DNA of 64,000 nt from Spinacia oleracea. Lineage: Eukaryota > Streptophyta > Magnoliopsida > Caryophyllales > Amaranthaceae. Where the stretch lies: NCBI RefSeq assembly GCF_020520425.1, contig NC_079492.1, forward strand, positions 111,883,157 to 111,947,156, read 5' to 3'. A program made the position numbers and the translations under genes. Each line of letters opens with the position of its first letter. Within the stretch, counting starts at the first letter, position 1. The notes beneath the pieces are model-generated. The model was given only the letters and a program-made list of their open reading frames with translations, did no database searches and was not told where the DNA came from. Shown here in pieces: positions 53,658 to 64,000 of the stretch.

Positions 53658-56600
53658 CACTACTACAAAAACCTTGGTTTATGGACGCTAGAAGCTCGAC
53701 GCTTGAGCATGAGCGTTGGGGGAATAAATTAATTTCCGCTCATTCACGACGTTTTTTATCGTCCAGCACAATCTAGACACTCTTAGGCGTCGAGAATACA
53801 CGTGCAATCCACGTGATGTTGGCAAATTAGCTACATGTTGCCTGCAACTTCTCATTTTTCTGGAAAAGAAAAACCACCTCATATCTCTCACCCATCGCTC
53901 TCATCCATCGCTCTCATCTCCTGCTAAACAATCTCAGATCTACTCTACTCTCATTGAAATTGTAAGCCTCTTTCAACGCAGCTTCCTCATTTGTCTTCTC
54001 ATGACTTGTATTTCTCTGTCTCGCCTCTCCAAATTTTGCAAATTTCATTCTCTAAACTTGTAGATGTTGTTCGGCGTGTCAATATTTTATCATCTTCTTC
54101 CTTGTCGGCCTTGTGAAAGGTAAAATAATCTTCCGTTTCTTTTCTTATTTTTTTCTGTTTTCAAGTTTCGTTCTTTAGGTTTTTGAAATCTGAATTTCTA
54201 TGGTTTTTAGGTATTTGTTTGCAGTTGAATCATGTAATTTGATTTCGTTCTTCTCGTATAATTGGGTTAGACCCGAGTAATTTTGTGGTCGCTCTTTAAA
54301 TTGGGTTTTAATTTTTCTATGTTGAGTAGAAATTTGCGATTCTAGCCCTAATTGTGTTAGTTTTTTCGTTTGTGAATGCTGTTGAAACTTTGTTGTTTCA
54401 GCTTGTTATTATGTCATGACTGAAATGTAATGTGTATTGGATTTCAGCTGGGTATTCTCTCTTATAGTTGATTTTATGTCACAAGTAATGATTATGGTGT
54501 TAATTTGACATAAAATTAGTTTACTCTCAATGTCGAATTCTTGGACTAATAGCAATCTAGTTGTTATTGCTAATTTGGGATTCAGTTAATTTTGTTGTAG
54601 CCATCATTCAAATTATGTCTAGATCTTGCAATGTGTTTTTATTAAAGTCCTGTTTTATTGTGATAATTGCTGCTTGTTTTCTTTTTTATTTTCTAGATTA
54701 GCTAATGACTGTTTTTGGTTGGAAGTCATCCTTTTGCCTTAGATTATGTGTCTTTTAGTGTTTAAGGGATTCATGACTCTGTATGTTCCCCTCGTCTGTT
54801 CCCCTTCTTCTTTACAAGGAAGTGTCCTTCTAATTGAATTCTCTCTGTACATAACTTGTTTTGAAAAGAAGGATTGATAACTAGTTAGAACACGTGTAAT
54901 CATAATGCATCTAGTATTTCCTGCGAATTAAGCTCTTAGTAGCTGTTCTTCTTTTCAGATAAACCCCTTTACTTTTAAAGGATTTTACTGAAACTCTACA
55001 ATGTACACTTCTTCCTTTCACGATAGAGAAGATATTTCCTGTTGTTTGAAATTGACTTCTACTACTATGTACACTTCTTATCTGCAACGCTGCGTCTGTG
55101 GAGGTAATTCGGAGTTCCTCATATATGTCTTATACACATAGTTTGTAGAGAAAATATGCTTATTATTCTTTTACCGTATTTTTGTGGAGACACTTCCAGT
55201 TTAGTTACTTTGATACTTCTGTTTGGTGAGGTTAGTTGCTGAGACATTTGCTTTGTTAAATACTACTCCCTCTTATCTCAGATTAGGCGTATGAAACCTG
55301 ATTGATGAGAAATTCATTGGTGAGTGAAGCTAATAAATTTCTTCTCAAGACCTTCCTAAATCGTGAGTTTAAGTTGAGTAAAATGTAAAATCTGACTTAG
55401 AACCGTGAGGCTAAAACAAACAGTGAAGCTTGTTAGATCCTAAATGCAAACGCACCAGATATCCACATCATCAGCCATCAGGTGACCAAAGCTATCATTT
55501 GAAAATATTGTTAGTTATTTTTATGAAATGAGCTTTGGAGTAAAATTCAGTTCGCTTGGTGTGTCGACGCTTTTCTATGCTGAGAGCATCTATCTGTTGG
55601 ATAAAAGCGTCGAGATATTACTAAAATCTCACGTTCAACCCATGACTTCAAATTTAGGGGAAACAGAAATACCGCCCCCATATAACTCCCACGTTCTCAT
55701 CTGTTCACATTCAAGCCTAACTTTGTGTCAACTCTACATTATTGCTGAAAAGTCCTACCTTTCTCACAGATCTACTCTAAAACCTCAATGGAGTTTGATG
55801 TTCTTTCACCCTCTTATTCTTTTATCTACTCACCAGTTCTAATTCTTTCACCCCCCCTGTCATGTTTTCTTTGTTTTTCTATGAAACTTGTAGTTCTAAT
55901 TCAGTGTTTCTGGTTCTGGTCCAATCGAGTTCTGGTTCACCCCTTCCAATTTTGTATTCTGTGGATCAAGGATTTCTGGTTGTCAGTTGTCCTGCTGGCG
56001 TATTTTAGGGAAGTCAAAGGAATGCTCTCCCTGGAGGATATGAATAGTCAATCTAAATAATGTGAACGGGAATGAATCAGCTAGGAGAACTGTTATTGTC
56101 TATCTGTTAATGAGATGCAAGTTTCTAAATGGTTTCTAAATTGTTAATTTCCTGGACCCAATAAATTGTCTACTAAGACGACTAAGAATCAAGGTATTAT
56201 CAGAGATTCAGAGCAAACTCTGAATGAAAGATGGTCTGCTGAACATTTAAACCTTGAGTCTTTTTATGTTCTTTGTTCATTATTGGGTTGAAGGAATCAG
56301 TGATGCACCAATCATATGCAGAGAAACAATGACCAGGCTTTAGTACTCGTGCGTCTATGGAACAATTACAAAAATGAACCAGCATACATAATGTACAAAA
56401 GAGGATTGGAACTACATTCCCCCTAAATGCAGTTCGTTCAGTTTTTTCCCTAAATTTTTTTTAAAATGAACATGAAGAGTCGCAGAAGAGCTTAAACAGA
56501 GCCTTACAGAACTTATATGCCTTCCCTATGCAATACAAAGCACACAATGGCTTTCTCTCTTTCTCTAGTACTTATGCACTAGAATCTGCTTCCTAGTACA

Positions 56601-56888
56601 GTTCATTTGATGAATTGCTGCTGTCCTAAATCTTAGCAGTAGTGGAAAGTTGGAAACGACCCTTGCTTGGTGCCTTGCAGATCATCATACTGAACTTTCA
56701 AATGCTTCCTGGAGATCTCTAAGACCTTGCATCTAAACCTCGTGATGACTTCCTACCAAACTTTCCTGTTTCAAGATCAGTTCATGTTTTTTAAAATGTT
56801 TGGTATAGTCAAAGTTGGAGCCCTTATTTTCATTGAGCATAACTGAAATGCACAACTAATAAAGATTAATTGAAATCCAGTTTTTTTT
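53658..56888 (+). mobile_element. CACTA-like element E5, left end and body
   Basis: Begins CACTACTACAAAAACC, a CACTA-type terminus different from E1-E4, right after GGG of the Gypsy-2 purine tract. Subterminal sequence contains ACGCT and GCGTCGAGA words (53695-53800); GCGTCGAGA returns at 55609. Around 53880-54120 a CT-rich leader with AAAGGTAAAATAATC looks like a captured 5' UTR and first intron. No coding exon is recognised in the following 2.7 kb of T-rich sequence. No complementary right end (GGTTTTTGTAGTAGTG) is present, so the element continues past the window behind family S copy C, or is truncated. Confidence 0.6.
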
Positions 56889-57192
56889 TGTTGAGTAATA
56901 TAGTGTTTTGATGATTATGAACAAATGATGATTATCTAACTAATGTGTGTATTGTTTAGATGTGCATGAACAAGTAATGAAGGTTAATAAAGATCATTTA
57001 GTTGGAAATTTCTGAAGATATATACAAGAAGAAGTGAAGTTCCTGAAAGGAACTCAAGAAGTGAAGGGAACTTCAGAAGAGAAGTCTAATTATATAAGTA
57101 TACCATTAGACTTAGAGTTTGTGTCCTTAACTACTGCATACTTGTTTATTAGTTTGGTTTTCTTCATCTTGCTTGTATTGGTTGTCATCACT
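56889..57192 (+). mobile_element. Family S sequence before the copy C LTR
   Basis: Starts TGTTGAGTAATATAGTG, which resembles the family LTR start at 20650, and ends with ATTGGTTGTCATCAC, which resembles the internal 3' end before the purine tract at 20636. It looks like a short recombined remnant of another family S copy with the polypurine tract deleted. The frame at 57034-57240 is not a recognisable gene. Confidence 0.5.
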
Positions 57193-58973
57193 GACTTTAT
57201 GGTTTTGATGACAACTAGCAAACGACTAACCTATGTTTGAGTTTCAATATGTATACGAAACAAATATAGGTTTGATGAAGAAACAAACATGAAGAGTTCA
57301 AGTCAATAAATCAAGTATCCAAGCTGCAACAAAGTTCTTCAAAGGAACACAAACAGATCAGTTCCTCAGCAGATCCTACGAGGAACAACGAGTATAAAGT
57401 TCCTGAGTAGGAACAAGCATGGAGAAGTTCCAGAGGCGGAACTATCAACATGAGGCTCTTGAGTTGGAGCATCATGAAGCATGAAGAAGAAAATAAGAGT
57501 TTATTTTCTAGGATTCATGTAAGTATGTAGAAACTTGAATAATTGAGGAACACGGTGCCAAAAGGAACTTGTCGGAACTTATGAGAAATAACGTCAGTTT
57601 ATCTTCCTAGAATACTCCTAGTTTTAAGGTAATTTTAAGTGTCAATAACGTGGCTTTTAACACTCCTAGTTGTTAGGGATTTACCTTTGACTTTGAGTAT
57701 TTATCTCCTAGTAAAACTCTATTTATTTATGTTTTTAAAATAAAAGATAATTTTTATAAAATCTTATTTTAGTTAGGATTCTGATTTTTATATCATATAT
57801 TTATTTATTTATTATTTAAAATTCGTTTTTAATAATGTCCTATTCATTCTAGGATTTGTTTTGAATATCTTTTGTAGTTTAATGTGTTTAAAATTTTATT
57901 TTTAATAAAAAAATAATAATTAATCTTTTTGTAAAATAAAATCTGATTGTTAGTTATTTTATTTTAATAAAATTTATTTTTCTATTTTATTAAAATCAGA
58001 TTTAAAAGGTTTTGTTTTAGAAAATTAAAATCATTGTTTTACGTTGTTTTGGAAAAACTACATTAGTGGAGAAATAATAGGAGATCATGGAAAACCTGAT
58101 TATGCTTAGCCCTAACTCCATGATTTTCTCTACTGACTAAAGTCATGGGATCATGCCTAAATTGAAGGGCTTAGTGGTTGTTAGTGGAGAAGATTATGGA
58201 GAAAGTGGTTGAGGTTTCTTCCTCTATAAAAGGAGAGATTTCTCATTCATTCAAGAGTGTCTGACTTCTCGGTCATTCCACAGAGTCTGGTTTACGTGGA
58301 AGGTAATTAAAGAAGATATATTTGTTCCACGTTTTTTAGTCAGTTCCTGCAGTTCCGAGTTCCTGTCAGTTCCGAGTTCCTTTACAGTTATTCACTCCCT
58401 ACATATTAGAGTTTAATCAATTATCAAATGTCTATATTTTAAGAGTTGTTCAAGGGTTGAGTGAGCTCTTGTAATGGGTAATTTGTCAAGGGTTTGAGTG
58501 AATTCTTGTATAAGTTTTGGGCAGGAACTTGAGTGAGTTCCTGATGTGTATGGGGTAGGAACTTGAGTGAGTTCCCGTTGTATTTGGGGAGGCTTTGAGT
58601 GAAGTCTATGAGAGAGAAGCTGATAGGCTTTGAGTGAAGCAAAAGAGTCAAGAGAGACTTCTAGGGAAGTCAGTGAGAGCGTAGTTGTTTGAGGAACAAC
58701 TATTGGAACTTGAGTTCGTAGAGGAACTCAAGTAATGCCCGAGTTCCTTATAGGTTTGTAACTGAGTTGTTGCCCTATAGTGAAAAGAGTTTAAGTTGAA
58801 ATCCCTAGTGGGTCGAGGTTTTCTTTCTAGTTGGGCGTAGAAAGTTTCCTCGTAAAATCTCTCTTGCATTGTTTCTCTACTTGCTTAAAGTTTCTTTATA
58901 ATTCCGCAAAATTGGCTAGAAAGTTCCATACTACAATTCACCCCCCCTCTTGTAGTGTTCCATCCGAATAACA
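57193..58973 (+). mobile_element. Family S LTR (copy C)
   Basis: Aligns with the copy B LTR from TATGGTTTTGATGA to the end, with a well-conserved downstream half (58100-58973) carrying CTATAAAAG (58223-58231), a series of TTGAGTGA repeats (58455-58740) and the 3' end AATAACA. It keeps the proper CA end, two bases before the primer site. The U3 part is shorter than in copy B and lacks the 76-bp dyad array. The start is uncertain because no purine tract precedes it. Confidence 0.78.
58223..58231 (+). promoter_or_regulatory. Putative TATA box of the family S LTR (copy C)
   Basis: CTATAAAAG, at the same distance from the LTR end as in copy B. Confidence 0.7.
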
Positions 58974-58975
58974 AT

Positions 58976-58987
58976 TGGTATCAGAGC
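58976..58987 (+). other. Primer binding site of family S copy C
   Basis: TGGTATCAGAGC, initiator-Met type, followed by CGGAAC and AAGCAGGAAACC as in copy B (22679). Confidence 0.92.
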
Positions 58988-59554
58988 CGGAACTCGCTGA
59001 TAAGCAGGAAACCCTGCTGAGTTAAGTTCTTGGAAGGAGGAACAATTACAAGAAACTTGATGAAAGGAACTCGATCCTACCCATTCAAAGGAACAAGGCA
59101 GATCTGACTTTTATTGTTGAATAAAAGTCAGTCAAGGTATAACTGGCGATCTTCTAAGGTAAATATCTATTCCTTTAGACCTTCTTTGTGTGCATACATT
59201 AATTTATTGCGTGTTCCTTGCATTGTTTCTAATGGAACTTCTGTTTTGTTTTGATTTAAAATTGAATTTGAAAAATCTAAAATCTATATTTAATAAATGA
59301 TTTTTCAATTTATTTTTTCAAACTTCAGTACATTAAATTTATTTCAAGGAAACGTATTTTGAAAATGCATATCTGTGGAACTCGGAGTTTTTAATTTTTA
59401 GGCAACAAAATATCCTACTTATTTTTTCTCTGCCTAAAAACTATTATTTTATATGCTTCATGAATATATTGAATATCATTTATATGAAGGCATATTGTAT
59501 CTTGGTAGTAGTTGTTGTGTTGATTAATTTCTTAACAGTTACTACTAACAAGAA

Positions 59555-59578
59555 GGGACCCAAATCTGTTGGGTTCCC
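59555..59578 (+). other. Conserved stem-loop, copy C site 1
   Basis: GGGACCCAA pairs with TTGGGTTCCC (one bulged T) around ATCTG. Confidence 0.65.
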
Positions 59579-59647
59579 TCGACAAAGAAATTGGTACAGG
59601 AACAAACAAAGGTGCACATTAATATGTCAGAGTTCCTGTTAATTTAA

Positions 59648-59660
59648 GTTCTACATTGAG
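59648..59660 (+). other. Unoccupied E3 insertion site
   Basis: AAGTTCTACATTGAG runs uninterrupted where copy B has AAGTTCAAC, then E3, then AACATTGAAG. It shows the pre-insertion state with one target triplet (TAC, equivalent to AAC in copy B). Confidence 0.88.
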
Positions 59661-60296
59661 GAACTCGCTGGATCATTGTTGACCCACGAGTTATACTTAG
59701 GAACTCACGAAGGTGCGACATTATAAAAATACATTACATCAGCTCCCCACATCCGAACAAGGATCAAAATCCGAAGAGAAACTTTCGAATAAAGGAACTC
59801 ATTTCAGCACCATTCCAAGGAACAGATAAAGGCTGCAACGAAAAGATCCTTAATGATACAGTTAAGGTAAACATCTAATTTTTGAGATCTTTATATGCAT
59901 ACGCTATTTATTTAAATCAAGTTCCTAACAACGTTTTATGAAAATTGTTCAAATATATTTTAAATTTTGTTTATTCGATTTTGGATTGTCTCAAATATGT
60001 TTTTGTGAGACAAATTTCAGATTCTAAAACTGATTTTGCATTCATGCATTATTTGAATGGTTCAAGGAACAAGACAAAGGAACAATGCATATAGCCACTC
60101 TTGGAACTTGGTTTCCCTGCAAAGGAAACTTTATTCTTTGGGCTGCATAATTTAATGTTATATCATTTTATTGTCCAAATAACGGATTTTTCATGTATTA
60201 TGAGTATATTGAATATTTATTATATGTATGCATGTTAAATCTTAGATCTAGCAGTTTAAAATAATCATTTTCTAAGATGCTACTGCTAAAAAGAAA

Positions 60297-60320
60297 GGAA
60301 CTGAAATTATGTCAGGTTCC
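60297..60320 (+). other. Conserved stem-loop, copy C site 2
   Basis: GGAACTGA pairs with TCAGGTTCC (one bulged G) around AATTATG. Compared with the other sites, both sides of the inner stem changed (CTAA/TTGG to CTGA/TCAG) and pairing is kept. Confidence 0.62.
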
Positions 60321-63300
60321 CAAGACCATGAATTGTTTACAGGTCTGTTAGTATACAATTTTTGTATACTTTAATCTTCTAAATTATGCTACCTAAATAT
60401 ATTTACTACTAATGCATGATTTTGGAAGGTAGTAGAAGCGAAATTATTTTTACAGGTTTATAACTCATGATTGAGTGTGTGTATGAGGTAAAGGAACAAC
60501 ATCAGAACTACACCAAGAAAAAATGAGTTGGAAATCCATTAGATTCGTTGGAACAGTGAAGAGGAACTCAGGCTCGGAACTTGGAACTTAAGATGTAAAC
60601 TAGTTCCAGTTCCACCAACATGTAAGTTCCTTTCAAATATGATGGGTCATATCAACGAATCAACTCACATGAACTATATAATTGGAAGTCACTTTGAACA
60701 TCTCAAAGGAACTCAATCATGTGAAATGTTAGTAAGGTTGTTCCCTCATTTTACTTGTGTTAATTAATGTTGAATATTTTTTTGATAACCTGTTTCCCTT
60801 AAATTGTTGTGCAAACTAACCTTATTTGTGTCATAGGTTTTATTTTGAAATTTAATATTTATAAAATGCATAATAATAAGTTCCATTGATCAAAGGAACT
60901 CTTCCTAAGATCTGGTGGAACAATCAACGAACTCAAGGTTACAGTAACTTGATAAATGGTACATAAACTATTTGACATTAAATTTATGGTGTCAAAGTTT
61001 TTCATGTACAAGTTCTTGATTCTTGTTAACCTAAGTTCCATGGAACAAAATATATGTTTCATGTTTCTTTCGTGAAGTAAATTTTCCAGGAACATTATAT
61101 GTTGTTATTATGTTTGAGTATATATTTATTTAGACTAACTTGCTAATCATAAATTTGCACAAAAGTATTACACTTGAGTTTTATTTTTTTTCCAAATTAC
61201 TCATATTAAAATATCTCAAGATGGACAATTTTCATGAATACCATAGGAACATGTTCTAGCTTACTTGAAACATGAAAAATGAGGTGGCTCCAACTAAGGG
61301 GGAACACCTCGTTATATCTCGACAACGATTGTTCTATGAGAGAAAATTCACTATATTATTTGGTTCTACCTACAATGGTTGTAACTTTGGAAACTAAAAA
61401 GATCAACTCGATCAATCAATATCATGCAACAAGTTCCACTACTTCTCTAGTAGTAGAGAAATTGCCAATTTCAGTCATCGAGTTCCTATGTGCACTACAA
61501 CTTTCATTTAATCAATTTATCAATGACATCGGCAAAGGAACTCGGAGAAGGTTGGTTCTTGAAAGGAACAACCAGTAAAAAAGGTATTGATTTTTAGGAG
61601 ACTCTCACTCCATTAGCTTGCTTATAAGGTAATTATGTATAATTTTATGTTGATGCACATATGGGACTTAGGTTGTTCCAAACAGAATATGACTTCTTTT
61701 TGCCTATAAGGAACAATGTCAAGTTCCTTCTTGAAAAATGATTTTAAAATTACTATTTTTTGTTTTCAAGAGAAACTGATTCATTAGTATATATATTTAC
61801 AATGATATATATACATAAGTGTAGATCCTAACGAATTTTTTTAAAGGGTTCATGAGCATAAGTGTTTATATTAACATGATGAAGGAACTTTTGAAGAATG
61901 ATTGACAATATTCGAGTGTAAGTGAAAGTTTCCATAAGATATGAGGGCATCAAGATGATGGAACTAGCACTCAAGGAACTCGAACATAAATTCATCAAAA
62001 TTAGTCCAGCACCTCAAAGTAATCATACACATGATAAAAAATTATATAAGGTACATTTTTCTTATTCATATCATATCATGTTTTAATGTGTTATATTGTT
62101 TACTTATTAATTTAATTGTACAAGTCTTGAAATGCATTATGTGATTATGCTTTCCTTATGATTTCATCTATTCATGGACTGTTTAGAGGATCAATACTTA
62201 ATGAAGCAATGACATGAGCATAACCTAGTCTTTTCTATGAGTTTTGTTGATTTGGAACTCCTATACATATTTAGATAAGGCAATTATGTATGCTTAAAGT
62301 AAATGTGTCGCAGTTATATTTTGTGCTGTAAAAGGCATACTCACTTGCCCAAAGAGTATTAGAGGTCTCATAATAGAACTATATGGATGCTATCAAACAA
62401 GAAAATCCTAAGTTGCCAAAGAAACAATGGAAGAAACATTGATGGAACTAGGCAAGTAGATTCCCATAAAAATAGTTCTTTATCTTGCTTAATATTGTCA
62501 GAGGGAACAAACCTATATTTTAACCAACTTCCACTTATCCACACCATATGTATTTGAAGAACAACATCTTTCCACAAGACTGGTTTGTGTGTTCGTGATT
62601 GGGTTGAGCATTATACTACATTCGCAAAGAGTGTTCTATTGTGCCGAGCCATTAGCATTATTCTACAACCTTTGGGTTGTGTGTCCGTGCTAAGTACAAT
62701 CATACTCTACAATCCAGTATTGTATCTCTACGTTGTATTCTTTATTCCTATCATTAACATTTCATAACTTCGAAGATCCTTATTTCCAAAATTATCATTC
62801 CACTCATATCCCGACACTTCAAATATACTACTTCCCACGAGCTCTAAGTTAATATTCATTGATTTGTATGGTTTGATGATACATAAAGAGTTATAAATGG
62901 ATGGATACATTTTGAGGGGGAAGTTTGTGGAAGAAGTGAGAAGCAAGTTTATTATACTTTATCAATTGATATTTCGAGGGAAATCATTAGATGGAGCTAC
63001 ACTTACAAGCTCCAAAATGAAGAGAGGAATGGTAAGAAACTCTGGGGGAATAAGAGAGGAACAAATGTAAATGATTCATATTTGGTGGTGGAACTCAAGT
63101 ATATATGAATATATTTTCTCTTTAGTGTTGTACTTAAAAACTCTAGGAAAGTGCCACAACATGTAATGACACCCTTGTTTCAAAAAAAAAAAAAAGGTAT
63201 GATGAAAAAAAAAATGAAAAAAAAAAGAAAAAGAAAAAGAAAAACAAGGGTGATCAAATCTTTATTATTTCCTAGATGACATATGATTCTGAAGACGTTT

Positions 63301-63917
63301 ACTCATGGAATCAGTTGAAAGGGGAACATAAACAAAAATTGAAAGAACTTGATGAAATACGTTCAAGTTCCTTTTATCAGTGTGTTTCTCAAGGAAAGTT
63401 GGTGGTTGAAGAGAAGTGAACTTGATTGGTACATATCATGGTGAACGTGTGTTATGTTTAGAAGAAATTTCAAGATTGTGAGGTAAAGTGATAAACTCTA
63501 ATGATTGTTAAGAACCTCACTTTGAAAACCTAACTATAGAGCACACTATCTATCTCAAAGTTCCCTCTATTCAAATTGTTCCATAAATTTCTCTCATACT
63601 TCTTTGAGCCCGATATTACAATATCATACTCTCTTAATCCATTTTTGACTTTCAAATTTGATCTATGCTTGACTTTAATTTATTATTTGTCAAGTTCCTT
63701 CAGTAATTTTAAAGTTGGATCTTTGGATTGTGAATTGGAAATTCGTGTAGCATATGCATCCTAAGTTTGAAAATTGAGCATCTTGAGACTTTTAGGACTA
63801 ACAAGTGTTTAACCTTTATGGTGGTAATTGTGGCATATAGCAATATGTATATATGATTTACCTAAAGCAAATATGTGTAAGAATGTCCTTTTCGATAATG
63901 ACAAAAGGGGGAAGATT

Positions 63918-64000
63918 ATGTATAATGCTTATTGTCTAATATAGTCAAGTCTAAATCCTCTTATGCATGACTTGTTCAATAGTTTCCAGTCTGTATTATT
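63918..64000 (+). other. Window end, possible start of a copy C 3' LTR
   Basis: Sequence after the purine tract (TATGTATAATGCTTATTG) does not clearly match the known LTR starts. Too short to decide. Confidence 0.3.

Larger units (their letters stand above)
58988..63917 (+). mobile_element. Family S copy C internal region (non-coding)
   Basis: About 4.9 kb with no gag-pol frame; a 99-codon frame at 61279-61578 has no recognisable motif. Blocks match copy B in order: stem-loop 59555, unoccupied E3 site 59650, donor-like AAGGTAAAC at 59866, GGAACAATGCATAT block 60080, stem-loop 60297, block with a single minisatellite unit 60896. Beyond 61100 no counterpart is in the window. An A-rich run lies at 63180-63245. 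The end ACAAAAGGGGGAAGA (63904-63918) resembles the family polypurine tract, so a 3' LTR may start near 63915. Confidence 0.7.

Overview
The window is eukaryotic, almost certainly a flowering plant. It is AT-rich with long non-coding stretches, and it holds CACTA, hAT and Mutator-type transposons with diagnostic target-site duplications (TSDs), a plant-type LINE, and LTR retrotransposons with plant tRNA primer sites. Captured exon fragments read as plant proteins: a MATE transporter, 2-isopropylmalate synthase, kinesin-14, and a SKOR/GORK-type K+ channel. A Caryophyllales origin is possible but is only a guess. I found no intact host gene. The window reads as a nest of transposons inserted into transposons.

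Left part (1-9380): a minus-strand Gypsy-type LTR (13-1476) whose body lies outside the window; an unassigned stretch; the left end of a CACTA element (3045); and a fragment of a GTTCC/GGAAC-rich retroelement (family S) with a 15-bp minisatellite. That fragment is broken by a non-autonomous LTR element (5058-8394) with a tRNA-Asp-type primer site and one damaged ORF, after which family S sequence resumes (8395-9365).

Middle (9381-43410): a LINE (9381-20173, 15-bp TSD) is split by CACTA element E1 (13396-19178, TSD TAT). A family S LTR (20650-22676) follows, preceded by a polypurine tract and followed by a primer site. Its internal region is split by CACTA element E3 (25197-43410, TSD AAC). 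E3 contains a third CACTA element in the opposite orientation, E2 (27186-36408, TSD AAA). E1, E2 and E3 share their ends, a leader block, an array of about 160 bp per unit and a short 3' exon, but each carries different host-gene fragments (Pack-CACTA). Smaller insertions lie inside them: a hAT element in E2 (34646-36321) with a foldback element inside it, a hAT-type MITE in E3 (38814-39085), and a Mutator-type element in the E3 array (40883-41951).

Right part (43411-64000): family S resumes, then is broken by a plus-strand Gypsy-type element (LTR 44632-46148, non-coding body to about 53657) carrying repeated GC-rich hairpin cassettes. At 53658 another CACTA-like end starts. From about 56889 a second family S copy (LTR about 57193-58973, primer site, non-coding body) runs to near the window end. 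This copy keeps the unoccupied site of E3, which independently confirms that insertion.

Likely order: family S copies; then the LINE, E3 and Gypsy elements into them; E1 into the LINE and E2 into E3; hAT, MULE and MITE insertions into the CACTA elements. All coordinates come from reading by eye. Boundaries with TSDs are firm; others are approximate.
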